Shown here one piece after another: positions 43,481 through 53,090 of a DNA stretch of 64,000 nt. Within the stretch, counting starts at the first letter, position 1, and every line of letters begins with the position of its first letter. The notes under the pieces were generated by a model. That model searched no databases. It saw only the letters and a program-made list of their open reading frames with translations, and was not told the DNA's origin. Source of the stretch: CAZQKW01 sp964594075. GTDB taxonomy: Bacteria; Desulfobacterota; WTBG01; CAIYCZ01. Position numbers and translations under genes: made by a program. Where the stretch lies: the NCBI GenBank assembly GCA_964594075.1, contig CAZQKW010000012.1:15505-79504 (forward strand). The letters run 5' to 3'.

Positions 43481-45355
43481 ATGAAAGTTGCGGGTGAAAA
43501 AATGCTTGTTGTTGATTTAACCAGGGAGAAAATCAAAATTGCGCCCATGCGCTCAGACCTTGAACAGGATTATATCGGAGGTGAAGGAACTGGAACGCGG
43601 CTGGTGTGGGAAATGGTGCCTGCGGGCATCCACCCTTTGGATCCGAAAAATACCATCGTTTTTGCTACAGCCCCGCTCAACGGCACTATGTTCCCTGCAG
43701 GACCGCGCGGAACAATCGTTTTTAAGTCGCCGGAGACGGGCACCATTTCCATGTCTAATATCGGCGGGCACTGGGCTGCACGTTTAAAAATGGCCGGCTA
43801 TGCGCTGGTGGCAATTACAGGCAAAGCAAAAAGGCCGGCCTACCTTTTTATTGATCATGATCGGGTTGAACTGCGCAATGCCGACGCACTGTGGGGCAAA
43901 CCGATTCCTGATATGGAACAGACAATTCGCAATCAAATCGGCGATCAAATTATTGAGGTCGTAGGTATTGGACCAGCCGGGGAAAATATGGTGCGTTTTG
44001 CCAACATTGCAAACAGTATTCGGTTTGCCGGAAAGGGAGGCGGCGGTGCGCTGATGGGCGCTAAAAACCTCAAAGCACTTGCCATCCGAGGCTCAGGCAC
44101 CGTTCACTGCCATGACATCTGGCGGCTGCGGGAAATAAGCTTTGAGATTATGAAGGCAATGGAACAAAGTCCGCCCATTCAAATGCTCAAGACCGGCAGT
44201 TCGGCGGCATTCAACCAGGCTGTGGCAGAGCTTCAGGACTTCGGCTACAAGCATTTCCAGGAAGGCGGATTCCAATATGGCTATAAACTCTACATTGAAA
44301 ATATTAAACGCCAGGTAAAGCAGGAACACCGCGCCTGTTACGGCTGCCCCATTGGCTGCGGAATTATGACAAAAGTGACCAGAGGAAAATTCAAGGACAC
44401 AGAATCAAGCGGGCCCATGGCTGAAGCATATTGGAACTGGGGCTGGAAGTGCGGCATAACCGATGTCGGCGCTATCGTAAAAATCACAAAACTGTGCAAT
44501 GAAAATGGCATGTGCGTCAATTCAGCCTCTGAACCAGTCGCATGGGTCATGGAGTGCCAACAGAAAGGTCTGATTTCAACCGAAGAGACGGGCGTCCGCG
44601 TGCGATGGGGAGATGGTGCCGCATCAATAAAACTCCTGGAGATGATTATTACCCGCAAGGGGTTCGGCAATGTGCTTGCTGAGGGCGTCAAGAAAGCTGC
44701 GGAAATGAGCGGACCTCAAACCGAAGAACTTGCCATGCACGTTAAGGGTATGGAGTTGGATGCGGACGAGTGGCGGCAGAATAAGGCTTCGGCGCTCACC
44801 GCTGCAACCGCAGAACGAGGAGCATCTGTAGTGCGTCCCTGGGGTTTCCCCATAGACATGGGAGTTTTGTTTCCTGAAATCACCGGACTTAAGGAGAAAC
44901 CTGATCCGGACCAAGAGGAAGGAATTGCCTCGTGGTATAAGCCGTATAAAGAATTCACCATCGCGTCAAACTGCATGGGTGTTTGCCTGTATCCGGGGTT
45001 GTTTAATATTCCGACAGTGAAACAGACACTTGAAGCTTACTCTGCCATAACAGGCAGAGGCCTCACCTTAAAAGAGTATCTGAAGGTCGGCGAGCGCACC
45101 GTCTGCGTGCAACGCGCATTTAATGCCCGCGAGGGATTTACCCGCACGGATGATACCCTGCCGCGACGAATTCTGCTGGAGCCCATCAAAGGCGGCCCGA
45201 ACGACGGCAGACGCATCAGAAACTTTAATGCCATGCTTGATGAATATTACGCGGAATCAGGATTTGATAAAAAAACCGGCTGGCCGACACGGTCCAAACT
45301 CAAGGAGCTGGGATTGCAGGATGTGGCAGATGAGCTTTACAGAAAACGGAAATAG
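43481..45355 (+). CDS. aldehyde:ferredoxin oxidoreductase (tungsten-type), second copy
   Basis: A full-length 624-residue AOR-family protein, a diverged paralogue of the one at 2724. The N-terminal cofactor domain shows KMLVVDLTREKIKIAPM and MSNIGGHWAARLKMAGYALV. The 4Fe-4S motif CYGCPIGC has cysteines at residues 286, 289 and 293, with ASNCMGVCLYPG later. GGAG lies before the ATG. It is followed after 18 bases by a FAD oxidoreductase and preceded by a TetR regulator. Unlike the first copy it has no dedicated ferredoxin or MoaD gene beside it, so cofactor and electrons must come from elsewhere. Confidence 0.93.
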   Translation: MKVAGEKMLVVDLTREKIKIAPMRSDLEQDYIGGEGTGTRLVWEMVPAGIHPLDPKNTIVFATAPLNGTMFPAGPRGTIVFKSPETGTISMSNIGGHWAARLKMAGYALVAITGKAKRPAYLFIDHDRVELRNADALWGKPIPDMEQTIRNQIGDQIIEVVGIGPAGENMVRFANIANSIRFAGKGGGGALMGAKNLKALAIRGSGTVHCHDIWRLREISFEIMKAMEQSPPIQMLKTGSSAAFNQAVAELQDFGYKHFQEGGFQYGYKLYIENIKRQVKQEHRACYGCPIGCGIMTKVTRGKFKDTESSGPMAEAYWNWGWKCGITDVGAIVKITKLCNENGMCVNSASEPVAWVMECQQKGLISTEETGVRVRWGDGAASIKLLEMIITRKGFGNVLAEGVKKAAEMSGPQTEELAMHVKGMELDADEWRQNKASALTAATAERGASVVRPWGFPIDMGVLFPEITGLKEKPDPDQEEGIASWYKPYKEFTIASNCMGVCLYPGLFNIPTVKQTLEAYSAITGRGLTLKEYLKVGERTVCVQRAFNAREGFTRTDDTLPRRILLEPIKGGPNDGRRIRNFNAMLDEYYAESGFDKKTGWPTRSKLKELGLQDVADELYRKRK

Positions 45356-45373
45356 GACGGCAGGAGAAGTCTC

Positions 45374-46969
45374 ATGAAAGATACCTATGAGGTCATTATC
45401 ATCGGCGCAGGCATGGGCGGACTGAGCTGCGGCGCATGGCTTACCCACATGGGTTTGAAGGTTCTGGTGATCGAACAAAATGTGCAGGTGGGTGGCTGCT
45501 GTTCAAGCTACCGGCGCACCGAATTTAATTTTACCCCCGCCGCATCCATCATTACCGGCACAACAAAAAAAGAGGGTGTATTTGAACGCCTAACTAAAAA
45601 ACTGGGGATTTCTATACCGTTTATTCCTCTTGACCGCGGTTATCATGTGCACCTGCCTGATTTTGATTATTATCTCTATTCCGGCGGTGAGCATGCGCGA
45701 GATCAATTAATAGAACAGCTTTTCCGGCTATTCCCGCGCGAGGCGCAGGGCATTAAGGCGTTTTTTGCCAAACTGGGGAAAATCTATGAGCAGATGGATT
45801 ATGCAACATTCTTCGACAACAGCCCGCGTGATGTTGCCCGCATTCTGCTCAAATGCCGCGACCTTCTCATTAATATGGGCAAAGGAATACTGCCGTTTAT
45901 TGACGACTTTGTCAAAGATCCAAAACTTAAAACAGTGCTGTCCATCAATTCAACCTGCTGCAATCTGCCGCCGTCGCGGATGTCTTTACTCGGTATTGCC
46001 GGCCTGTTGCTTGAAGGAGGGCTTTCAAACCCCCATGTCGCTGGTGGTGCAATTGCAGTGCCTGAAGCTTTTGCCAACTTTATTCGCAGCAAGGGAGGTG
46101 ATGTCGTCCTCGGCTCGCAGGTTAATAAAGTTTTATTTGATAACGGCACCGCTGTCGGAGTCCGCGCGGTAAAGTCGCAGCTTGCGCAGGCAACCGGATA
46201 TAGTGAAATCAGCTCCGAACCCAGAGAATACAGCGCTAAATATATTATTTCCAATGCTGCGGCCCGACAGACGTTTCTCGGCATGGTGGGAGCGGATAAA
46301 CTTCCTGGCCGCTTTACTGCGTTACTGGCTCGACAAGAATTAACCCCGCCGTTCTGTGCACTTTTCCTCGGGCTTGATATGGATTTAAAAAGCATGGGAT
46401 TTATCCCGGCCCTGCATATTTATAGCTCAAACTATGATACCGACGAACACTTTAGAAACGTTGAAACAAAGATTGCCGATGAAACCGCCCCTCCCCCATT
46501 CTTCAGATTCCAGCTCGCACCCTTGAGCGACCCCTCCTCTGCCCCGCAGGGCAAGACCGCTTTTGTCATGCATGCAATCCCGGCGCCGGTTTCTGGTTGG
46601 GAGCAACCCGGTTTTGAGAAACGGGTGGCAGACGTAATGATAAAACGTGCAGAAAAGATAATACCGGGTCTATCGCAAAAAATCCTGTATCAGGAATTCT
46701 GGTCTCCGGTTACCATGAATAAATATCTGATGTGCGGCGCTGATGCAAGCATGGGCTGGGCGCTTACGCCCCGACAGGTCGGCCCAAAACGTCTGGCGCA
46801 GCAGACCCCAATCAAAAATCTGTTCTTAAGCGGCCACTGGACAGTGCCGGCTGTCGGTGTCATGTCAACTGTCGTGTCAGGATTGCGGGCAGCCCAAATG
46901 ATTCTGAAAAAAGAAGGGGTTACAGAACCCCTTGCTGATATTGGTATTATAAGGGGATTAATACAGTAA
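45374..46969 (+). CDS. FAD-dependent oxidoreductase of the phytoene desaturase/CrtI-like family
   Basis: A 531-residue flavoprotein. The dinucleotide-binding start EVIIIGAGMGGLSCGAWLTH and LVIEQNVQVGGCCSSYRR, plus the C-terminal FLSGHWTVPAVGVMSTVVSG, match the CrtI/retinol saturase group, which desaturates or saturates isoprenoid-like chains with FAD. No carotenoid genes are nearby. It follows the aldehyde oxidoreductase by 18 bases with AGGAG seven bases before the ATG, so the two are co-expressed and may act on the same aldehyde or lipid-derived substrate. Substrate unknown. Confidence 0.87.
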   Translation: MKDTYEVIIIGAGMGGLSCGAWLTHMGLKVLVIEQNVQVGGCCSSYRRTEFNFTPAASIITGTTKKEGVFERLTKKLGISIPFIPLDRGYHVHLPDFDYYLYSGGEHARDQLIEQLFRLFPREAQGIKAFFAKLGKIYEQMDYATFFDNSPRDVARILLKCRDLLINMGKGILPFIDDFVKDPKLKTVLSINSTCCNLPPSRMSLLGIAGLLLEGGLSNPHVAGGAIAVPEAFANFIRSKGGDVVLGSQVNKVLFDNGTAVGVRAVKSQLAQATGYSEISSEPREYSAKYIISNAAARQTFLGMVGADKLPGRFTALLARQELTPPFCALFLGLDMDLKSMGFIPALHIYSSNYDTDEHFRNVETKIADETAPPPFFRFQLAPLSDPSSAPQGKTAFVMHAIPAPVSGWEQPGFEKRVADVMIKRAEKIIPGLSQKILYQEFWSPVTMNKYLMCGADASMGWALTPRQVGPKRLAQQTPIKNLFLSGHWTVPAVGVMSTVVSGLRAAQMILKKEGVTEPLADIGIIRGLIQ

Positions 46970-47170
46970 GCAACTTCTGCAGGAAGCGTCATGTGTTATG
47001 CAGATTTGCAAAAGATACTCCACGGTCATTAATAAAATGGCAACAAAGTATTTAAAACGCCGCATTCATTCACCATAAGAACAATACAGAGATGTACTGC
47101 AGATTATGTTCTTTACAGCTGCTTCGCTTAAACAAAAACTATTAAAATTAATAAACGAGGAGGGTTGCTT

Positions 47171-48097
47171 ATGAATTTTAATTTTTTCAATAGACGCGCT
47201 TTTTTAAAGGTAGGCGGTTTGTCGCTGGGTTCACTGGCTATTTTGGGAAAGGCTAAAAATCTTTTTGCCAACAGCTCTGAACCCCGTGAATTAGGCTGGG
47301 AAAATAATGTCCCTTGGTATTGGAGTCCTGAGGGCTATCCGCGTCAGAAACTGGTTGATGCCAGCCGTGTTAAAGACGGCTACATTCGTGCCAAAGTAGA
47401 TGGTATCTGGCGTAAATTTAGAATAATAGAAGTTGATCAGGAGTTTAGGAACTGGAATTTTACCGAACGGCTGCAGCGTCTGGAGAATTTAAGAGCAGGC
47501 GGCCCCCCATCTTTTGGCGGTGCCCATATGCCCGCTGTTGTAACCCACGGCGGTTTCAAACGGGGGGATAGCACGTTTACCTTAAACTGCGCATTCAAAG
47601 GAATGGAACTGACGCCCAAAGAAGAATATGTTCAGGAATTAATTGATGCCATAGAGGCAAAATTTGACAGCAGCTTTCAGGAGAAAATTCAGCTTCAGAT
47701 GGATATGTACAGCAACCCTGATCTGTGGGACCATTCCAAACTGGTTTCGCTTGAGATTTTCACCGTGCCGCCCGGAGAGCCCTATCGCGTCGAAGGTTAT
47801 GCAGAAACGCATACGTTTCGTAACCAGATGAGAAACCCCCAGTCAACAGTATGTTTCTGTGCAAAAAGCGTCTTTACCAGTTTTGAATTGAAAACCATTG
47901 CACACATAGTTCACCTGAAGGATGAGACCGTTGATACGTATGAACGATTGCTGGTAAAATTTGCCAATTACCAGCGCGCGCTCTATCACGGGGCAACCAT
48001 GATAGGCGGCATAGAAGTAATGGGTGTTATTTATTATGTGGTGGAAGAATTTAATAACACGCCCGATGCAGGCCACCGTGGAGCACGCGTCGCGTAA
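47171..48097 (+). CDS. Tat-type exported protein of unknown function
   Basis: A 308-residue protein from the ATG at 47171, with AGGAGGG six bases upstream. A twin-arginine leader, FNRRAFLKVGGLSLGSLAIL, suggests folded export. The mature protein contains LGWENNVPWYWSPEGYPRQK and later GAHMPAVVTHGGFKRG, with no motif I can assign. It opens a run of five consecutive exported proteins on the plus strand, 201 bases after the FAD oxidoreductase. Tat export hints that it binds a cofactor or partner in the cytoplasm. Function unknown. Confidence 0.72.
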   Translation: MNFNFFNRRAFLKVGGLSLGSLAILGKAKNLFANSSEPRELGWENNVPWYWSPEGYPRQKLVDASRVKDGYIRAKVDGIWRKFRIIEVDQEFRNWNFTERLQRLENLRAGGPPSFGGAHMPAVVTHGGFKRGDSTFTLNCAFKGMELTPKEEYVQELIDAIEAKFDSSFQEKIQLQMDMYSNPDLWDHSKLVSLEIFTVPPGEPYRVEGYAETHTFRNQMRNPQSTVCFCAKSVFTSFELKTIAHIVHLKDETVDTYERLLVKFANYQRALYHGATMIGGIEVMGVIYYVVEEFNNTPDAGHRGARVA

Positions 48098-48117
48098 CAA
48101 CGGTGCTTGAATGAAAA

Positions 48118-48173
48118 GCGCCTCTCCGGTCCCGCACACGGAAACAATAACCGTGTGTCGGGACTTGAGGGGC
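48118..48173 (+). terminator. long hairpin between exported-protein genes
   Basis: A long GC-rich arm from 48118 (GCGCCTCTCCGGTCCCGCAC...) pairs with a second arm ending at 48173 (...CGGGACTTGAGGGGC), about 20 pairs with a few mismatches and a short A-rich loop. ATTTATTTT follows. It lies 21 bases after the upstream stop and could act as terminator, attenuator or mRNA-stabilising stem. Confidence 0.6.
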
Positions 48174-48198
48174 ATTTATTTTCAGGGAGGAAACAATT

Positions 48199-50103
48199 AT
48201 GTGCTCACGATATTTGAGACCCGTGGTTCTTATTATGATGCTGCTGGTTGTGCATGCGGGATGCGCAAAAGAAAAAATTGGGATTCTGTTCATAGATGTC
48301 GGGACACCTGAAGAAAATGACCTGCGGTTTTATACCGACTTTTTTGGCGGCAATAAGGATATATTTTATCCGGGATGGTTTGCCGGCGGCGATTTTGAAG
48401 GCAATACCTGCTATACACTTATTCATTATGCGGATGAGGCAGAGGCGGCGATTTGTGGTGTGGAGGCCGGCACGCCGATTGATGCATTTTGTAATAAATA
48501 CGAAGGTAACTTCGCTGTGGAATCGCTTGTTGATTTGGGTCCTGATGGCGACAACAGCTTTAATAATGACTGTTATTCGCCGGCATTCCCGTTTCCTTAT
48601 ATCATCCTCCGAAGCCATTCCACCGTTGACCCTAATAGCGGCGCAGAAATAATTGCGCCCGTTGTCAGGGACCCGCAGGGCTCCGGAATTGGCATTCCCG
48701 ATTTCTTTGAATTAAGCACGTTTAACCGCATGCACTGGCTGTATACTCTTCCTGAGAAAAAAGATCCCCATCGCAAACTGGCATTAAAGTTTTTTTACGG
48801 CAACGATGCGCCGGGATATGAACCGGATACCCCAGAGCTTTCAAACCTTAAGGACGCGCTCACCGATGCGCTTACTGGCTACAAACTTGTTTTTCGCCAC
48901 GGTTGGGAAGGTTATATGGAAAATCACGATGCCTACGGCAACGCTGCATTAATCAGCGACAGCACTGAGACCGCCATTGAGGAACTGATAACAAAGGAAA
49001 AAGTAAAACGCATGGTAGTGTTCCCTTTTTATCCTGAATATAATAACTCTGTTGAATTCGGGCATGAGTGGCGCGATGAAAATGGCGCAGGAGTGAGCGC
49101 TCTGCCCGGCAAAACATTCAGAGAGTGTGTGGAGGATATCACCGACGGCAAAGGGCCGGCAACACTGAACGATTTGAACCAGTATCTCCAATACAAACCC
49201 TTTGATAAACACTGGCAGCATGTGTTCCCGCTAATAGAAGAGTTGGTAAAAAAATATGATGCGCACATGCCTGTTTCATTTGCGCCGCCCTTCGGGAGTT
49301 TTGATGAATACCACCAGGCAGGACTTGAAACGGTCAATTATGCCATTGAAAAGTATGCCATACCCAGAACCGCGTCCTTATTAATAGTGGTTGCGCATCA
49401 TGGTTTTTATAGCGCCTACATGAAAGCCCAGGAATGCGATGCTTATTTTAGATTATTCGACGAATTGACCGAGAAGTCGGTTGCCTTTCTTAAACAAAAT
49501 CTTGACTGGGCAGGAACGCTCGAGGTTAAAACTGCAGGCATTGAATTTGCCGAGGGCGAATATGATTTCCCGAGCAAAGACAAGCCAACCGGCAATGTCC
49601 TGAGCGCTGGAGAACTTATTGATTCGTCAATTAACGGCCGCTATATAAACGCCGCCGGCGAAGAAGTAAATAATGGAACCAATAAATTTGACTATATTAT
49701 TGTCAATCCATATAATCGCACAGAGTCGCAGGACACGCTGTATGGCATACGAGAAGAAACCCATGGAAATTTCGTCTACGTGCCGGGCAGAGGATACCGG
49801 CGCGATAAAAATGACAAAGATGGCGCAGAATGGCAGGCTGACGACGTGGATGAAGAATTTTATTCAGTGCGCGTATTTGATGGCGCCGGATGGCCGGGCT
49901 ATCCGGGTTGTTTGGACGACCCTGACGGCTGTATGAACAATAAACCGGTTTTTAAAGGAAGCGCAGAAAAACCCACAACTATAATTGTATGCGGCGCCGT
50001 GACTGCGAACTCAAAACAGACAGGCAGAGATCGTTTTATTGAGGCAGCGGTAAAATCCATAATACGGGCGATAGAAAATCCTTATTCACGAGGGGTTCAC
50101 TAA
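48199..50103 (+). CDS. ferrochelatase-like exported lipoprotein
   Basis: A 634-residue protein, far longer than usual ferrochelatases (about 310-350). Leader with a putative lipid Cys at residue 22 (VVHAGC; His at -3 is unusual). The mature start IGILFIDVGTPEENDL resembles the ferrochelatase opening (xGVLLLNLGTPE); VVFPFYPEYNNS at 273-284 resembles its LPLYPQYS motif; and VVAHHGF with His at 400-401 resembles the catalytic SAH region. Large insertions and a C-terminal extension surround these. A metal-tetrapyrrole or similar role outside the cytoplasm is possible. Similarity is by motif order only and is not proven. GGAGG precedes the ATG. Confidence 0.6.
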   Translation: MCSRYLRPVVLIMMLLVVHAGCAKEKIGILFIDVGTPEENDLRFYTDFFGGNKDIFYPGWFAGGDFEGNTCYTLIHYADEAEAAICGVEAGTPIDAFCNKYEGNFAVESLVDLGPDGDNSFNNDCYSPAFPFPYIILRSHSTVDPNSGAEIIAPVVRDPQGSGIGIPDFFELSTFNRMHWLYTLPEKKDPHRKLALKFFYGNDAPGYEPDTPELSNLKDALTDALTGYKLVFRHGWEGYMENHDAYGNAALISDSTETAIEELITKEKVKRMVVFPFYPEYNNSVEFGHEWRDENGAGVSALPGKTFRECVEDITDGKGPATLNDLNQYLQYKPFDKHWQHVFPLIEELVKKYDAHMPVSFAPPFGSFDEYHQAGLETVNYAIEKYAIPRTASLLIVVAHHGFYSAYMKAQECDAYFRLFDELTEKSVAFLKQNLDWAGTLEVKTAGIEFAEGEYDFPSKDKPTGNVLSAGELIDSSINGRYINAAGEEVNNGTNKFDYIIVNPYNRTESQDTLYGIREETHGNFVYVPGRGYRRDKNDKDGAEWQADDVDEEFYSVRVFDGAGWPGYPGCLDDPDGCMNNKPVFKGSAEKPTTIIVCGAVTANSKQTGRDRFIEAAVKSIIRAIENPYSRGVH

Positions 50104-50231
50104 AACAGGCATCCGACCGGGGCATTGCCGTATAATATTTAAAGAGGCTGCCAGCAATAAATCCTTGTGAACCGCATGATACGCTGATGCGTTGGTATCG
50201 TGCAAGGCGAAAACTATTCTCTGGAGGTCCT

Positions 50232-51632
50232 ATGAAATCACTCAATGATAATTCTACAGGCACCATAAGCTGCCCAAATGTTAATCATGGCAGAAGGGGG
50301 TTTTTAAAAACTCTGGGCATTGCGACCGCCGGTTTAACAACCCTGGGGATGGCAGTAGATATTCTTGAAACATCTGCTGCACCAGGTGCTGGCTTGCCAG
50401 CGCTTGCCGGTGCACCGCGCACTTTAATGGATGAATGGTACTGGCTGAAGGTTCGTATGCAGTTTGTATTAAAACCGGGCCTGATCTATTTAAACACAGG
50501 CACCGAAGGCTCAATGCCGCGTGTGGTGCTCAGAAAAATGCAGGAGTATTTCAAACGATTTGCCTCGTTTCCCTACGACTGCATAGTTAATGACCCCCTA
50601 CTGGGCGCCGGACTGGCGCAGGAATGCGAATGCCTTGCCAACTTTCTTGGCGCTGACAAAGATGAAATTGTCATAACAAGCAGTACCACCGAAGGCCTGG
50701 GCATGGTTGCCAATGGATTGGACTTGCAGGAAGGCGACGAAGTTTTGTCCACAACGCAGTTCTGGCCTTATAATTCCTGCTGGTATGTGCTGAGGGACCG
50801 AAAAAAAATTGTTCTCACCGAGGTTGAACTGCCCATTAAACCGCAAACCAAGCAGGAGATCATTGACCTGTTCGAACAGGCTATAACGCCGCAGACAAAA
50901 GTTATGTCGTTCTGCCACATTAATTACACCAACGGTTTGCGCTTGCCGGTCAAAGAGCTGTGCGAACTGGCCCGGGAGCATGGCATCATCACGCTGATTG
51001 ACGGTGCGCACGCACCTGGAATGATTGATGTTAATTTTCATGACCTTGGGTGTGATTTCTATGCAGGTTCTCTGCACAAATGGCTCTGTGGCCCTCCGGG
51101 CACCGGGGTGTTATATATTCGCCAGGGCATGGTGGATCGTTTGTGGCCGACCGAAATAGAAAGTTATTCAACCGGGCCGGTAATGTGTGCGCACTTCCGG
51201 GGGCGCGGCCAGCAGATCACGCCCGCCATTGCAGCGCTGATTGATGTCATCAACCTGCATACCAGCATTGGCAAAGATACCGTGGAGCAACGAATCCTCG
51301 CGCTTAATAAATATTGCAAAGAGAGAATCATCCATGAATGGGGGGCAGACAAACTGTTATCCCCGCTGCCGGATAATGAGGAGCTGTGCACAGGCATTGC
51401 CGCCTTTAACCCCTTTGAGACGCCTTATGCTACCCAGCCCAGTAAAATAAGCGCTGTGTATAAAGCGCTATACCAAAAAAACATTGTAACCAGAACCGTC
51501 GGTTACAAAGAAAAACATACGGACGAGAAACCAATTTCAGCCCTGCGCATTTCAACGCATCTCTATAATAACTACGATCAGATTGACACGGCAATTGCGG
51601 AAATAAAGGAGATTATCAAATCGTTAGAATAA
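50232..51632 (+). CDS. Tat-type exported class V aminotransferase-fold PLP enzyme
   Basis: A 466-residue protein from the ATG at 50232, with GGAGG upstream. A twin-arginine leader (GRRGFLKTLGIATAGLTTLG) precedes a fold-type I PLP domain of the isopenicillin N epimerase/cysteine desulfurase kind: YLNTGTEGSMPRVVLRKMQE, TLIDGAHAPGMID and the PLP Lys in FYAGSLHKWLCGPPGTGVLY. Tat export fits a cofactor loaded in the cytoplasm. Family members epimerise, desulfurate or lyse amino-acid-like substrates. It is the third of five exported proteins in a row. The reaction is not predictable. Confidence 0.87.
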   Translation: MKSLNDNSTGTISCPNVNHGRRGFLKTLGIATAGLTTLGMAVDILETSAAPGAGLPALAGAPRTLMDEWYWLKVRMQFVLKPGLIYLNTGTEGSMPRVVLRKMQEYFKRFASFPYDCIVNDPLLGAGLAQECECLANFLGADKDEIVITSSTTEGLGMVANGLDLQEGDEVLSTTQFWPYNSCWYVLRDRKKIVLTEVELPIKPQTKQEIIDLFEQAITPQTKVMSFCHINYTNGLRLPVKELCELAREHGIITLIDGAHAPGMIDVNFHDLGCDFYAGSLHKWLCGPPGTGVLYIRQGMVDRLWPTEIESYSTGPVMCAHFRGRGQQITPAIAALIDVINLHTSIGKDTVEQRILALNKYCKERIIHEWGADKLLSPLPDNEELCTGIAAFNPFETPYATQPSKISAVYKALYQKNIVTRTVGYKEKHTDEKPISALRISTHLYNNYDQIDTAIAEIKEIIKSLE

Positions 51633-51633
51633 A

Positions 51634-51652
51634 AAAAGCTACGAGAGCTTTT
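51634..51652 (+). terminator. short hairpin after the PLP enzyme gene
   Basis: AAAAGCT and AGCTTTT form a 7-bp stem around ACGAG, starting two bases after the stop codon and ending in four Ts. A weak terminator or processing stem. Confidence 0.45.
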
Positions 51653-51712
51653 AAATAAACCGGATTGGGTGTGTTTTTACGGGGCAATAATAAAGAACAG
51701 GAGAAGTATGTT

Positions 51713-52819
51713 ATGCGCACGATTAAGTTTGTCACAAATACCATTGTCGCGGTGGGGCTGCTTTTTGCATGCGGCTGCTCTGATGAAATGCGCGATAACA
51801 TTGCTGATGTTATTCACGATAAAATTTTAACGGTTGATACGCACGTTGACACGCCGCTGCTGCTGGTCTCTGAAAATTTTGATTTGAGCATACGGCACGA
51901 ACCAAAAAAGATATTTTATAAACTGGATTTCCCTCGGATGGAAGAAGGCGGGCTTGATGCGGTGTTTTTCGCCATCTTTGTTGCTCAAGGGCCCCGAACG
52001 CCAGAAGGAAATGAAACCGCCAAACAGAAGGCCTTGCAACTTTTCTCCGCAATTCAAAACAGCCTTGAGCAAAATACCGTCGTCGCAGAACTGGCGCTGA
52101 CGCCAGAAGATGCGTACCGGCTGGAACGAAAAGGGAAGAGAGCTATATTTATTGGTATGGAAAACGGCTATCCGATAGGTACAGACCTCTCTCTCATTAA
52201 AACCTATTATGACCTTGGCACACGTTACATTACCTTATGCCACTGGGCAAACAATGATATCTGCGACGCGGCCACCGACCCGGCTGGTTCAGAGCATAAC
52301 GGGCTGAGCACTTTTGGCAGACAGGTTGTTGCAGAAATGAATCGTCTCGGCATAATGATTGATATTTCCCATGCGTCTGACAAAACAGTCCGTGACGTGC
52401 TTGAGGAGTCCACCGCGCCCATTATTGCCTCCCACTCAAGCGCCCGCGCTGTCTATGATCATCCGCGAAACCTTCCTGATGACCTTCTTAAAATAATTGG
52501 CGATAAGGGTGGCGTGGTGCAGGCAACCATAGAATATGTGAAAGCGCATGATTCATATGAACGCGAGGAACTGCCGACCGTGGCAGAATTTGTTGATCAT
52601 ATTGATCACATCGTCAGCGTCGCAGGAATTGACCATGTGGGCATTGGCACTGACTTTGATGGCGGCGGAGAGCTGAAAGACTGCTATGACGTGAGCGAAA
52701 TGGGAACCATTACCCGCGAACTGGTGAAGCGCGGCTATACCGCTCAGCAGATTAAAAAAATCTGGGGTGGAAACGTGATGCGGGTTTTTAAAAAGGTTCA
52801 GGAAGTGGCAGCAAGATAA
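51713..52819 (+). CDS. renal dipeptidase-type (M19) lipoprotein
   Basis: A 368-residue protein from the ATG at 51713. A lipoprotein leader ends near LLFACGCS. The M19 peptidase domain has metal ligands in VDTHVDTPLL (HxD), the bridging Glu in FIGMENGYPIG, ISHASDKTVRDV, ASHSSARAVYDHPRN and GTDFDGG. These di-zinc enzymes cut dipeptides, leukotriene-type conjugates and some beta-lactams. It would act in the periplasm or on the cell surface. It is the fourth of five exported proteins, and the neighbours suggest amide or peptide processing. Confidence 0.92.
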   Translation: MRTIKFVTNTIVAVGLLFACGCSDEMRDNIADVIHDKILTVDTHVDTPLLLVSENFDLSIRHEPKKIFYKLDFPRMEEGGLDAVFFAIFVAQGPRTPEGNETAKQKALQLFSAIQNSLEQNTVVAELALTPEDAYRLERKGKRAIFIGMENGYPIGTDLSLIKTYYDLGTRYITLCHWANNDICDAATDPAGSEHNGLSTFGRQVVAEMNRLGIMIDISHASDKTVRDVLEESTAPIIASHSSARAVYDHPRNLPDDLLKIIGDKGGVVQATIEYVKAHDSYEREELPTVAEFVDHIDHIVSVAGIDHVGIGTDFDGGGELKDCYDVSEMGTITRELVKRGYTAQQIKKIWGGNVMRVFKKVQEVAAR

Positions 52820-52933
52820 TTTCATTCAGTATGACACTTTTTCAACACCCCCATTTTTCCCTTTTCATATTGATATTGCAAGTATTCTAATTTCTGGCTA
52901 TACAGTTACCAATACAAATGCATTTACTAAAAT

Positions 52934-53024
52934 GTCATGGCGGAGAGTGAAACGATGAAGCAATCTTAAATTATGATGTGAGATTGCCACACTCTCCCGC
53001 TAAAGCGGGATCGCTCGCAATGAC
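52934..53024. repeat. palindromic dispersed repeat (MITE- or REP-like)
   Basis: A 91-bp imperfect palindrome between the dipeptidase and the C45 gene. Ends read GTCAT(G)GCG and CGCAATGAC, the inner arms GAAGCAATCT and AGATTGC, and one side holds a small hairpin TCCCGC/GCGGGA. Related single arms are at 37481-37532 and 57025-57051. The short CATTGCGAGC...GAAGCAATCTC motif is a typical short mobile or REP-like element. Confidence 0.7.
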
Positions 53025-53090
53025 CGGGCAAAAAATTTTAATGCGTTTGTATTAGTAATCGCAATGCAATTAATTGAAAGGAGTAAAGCC

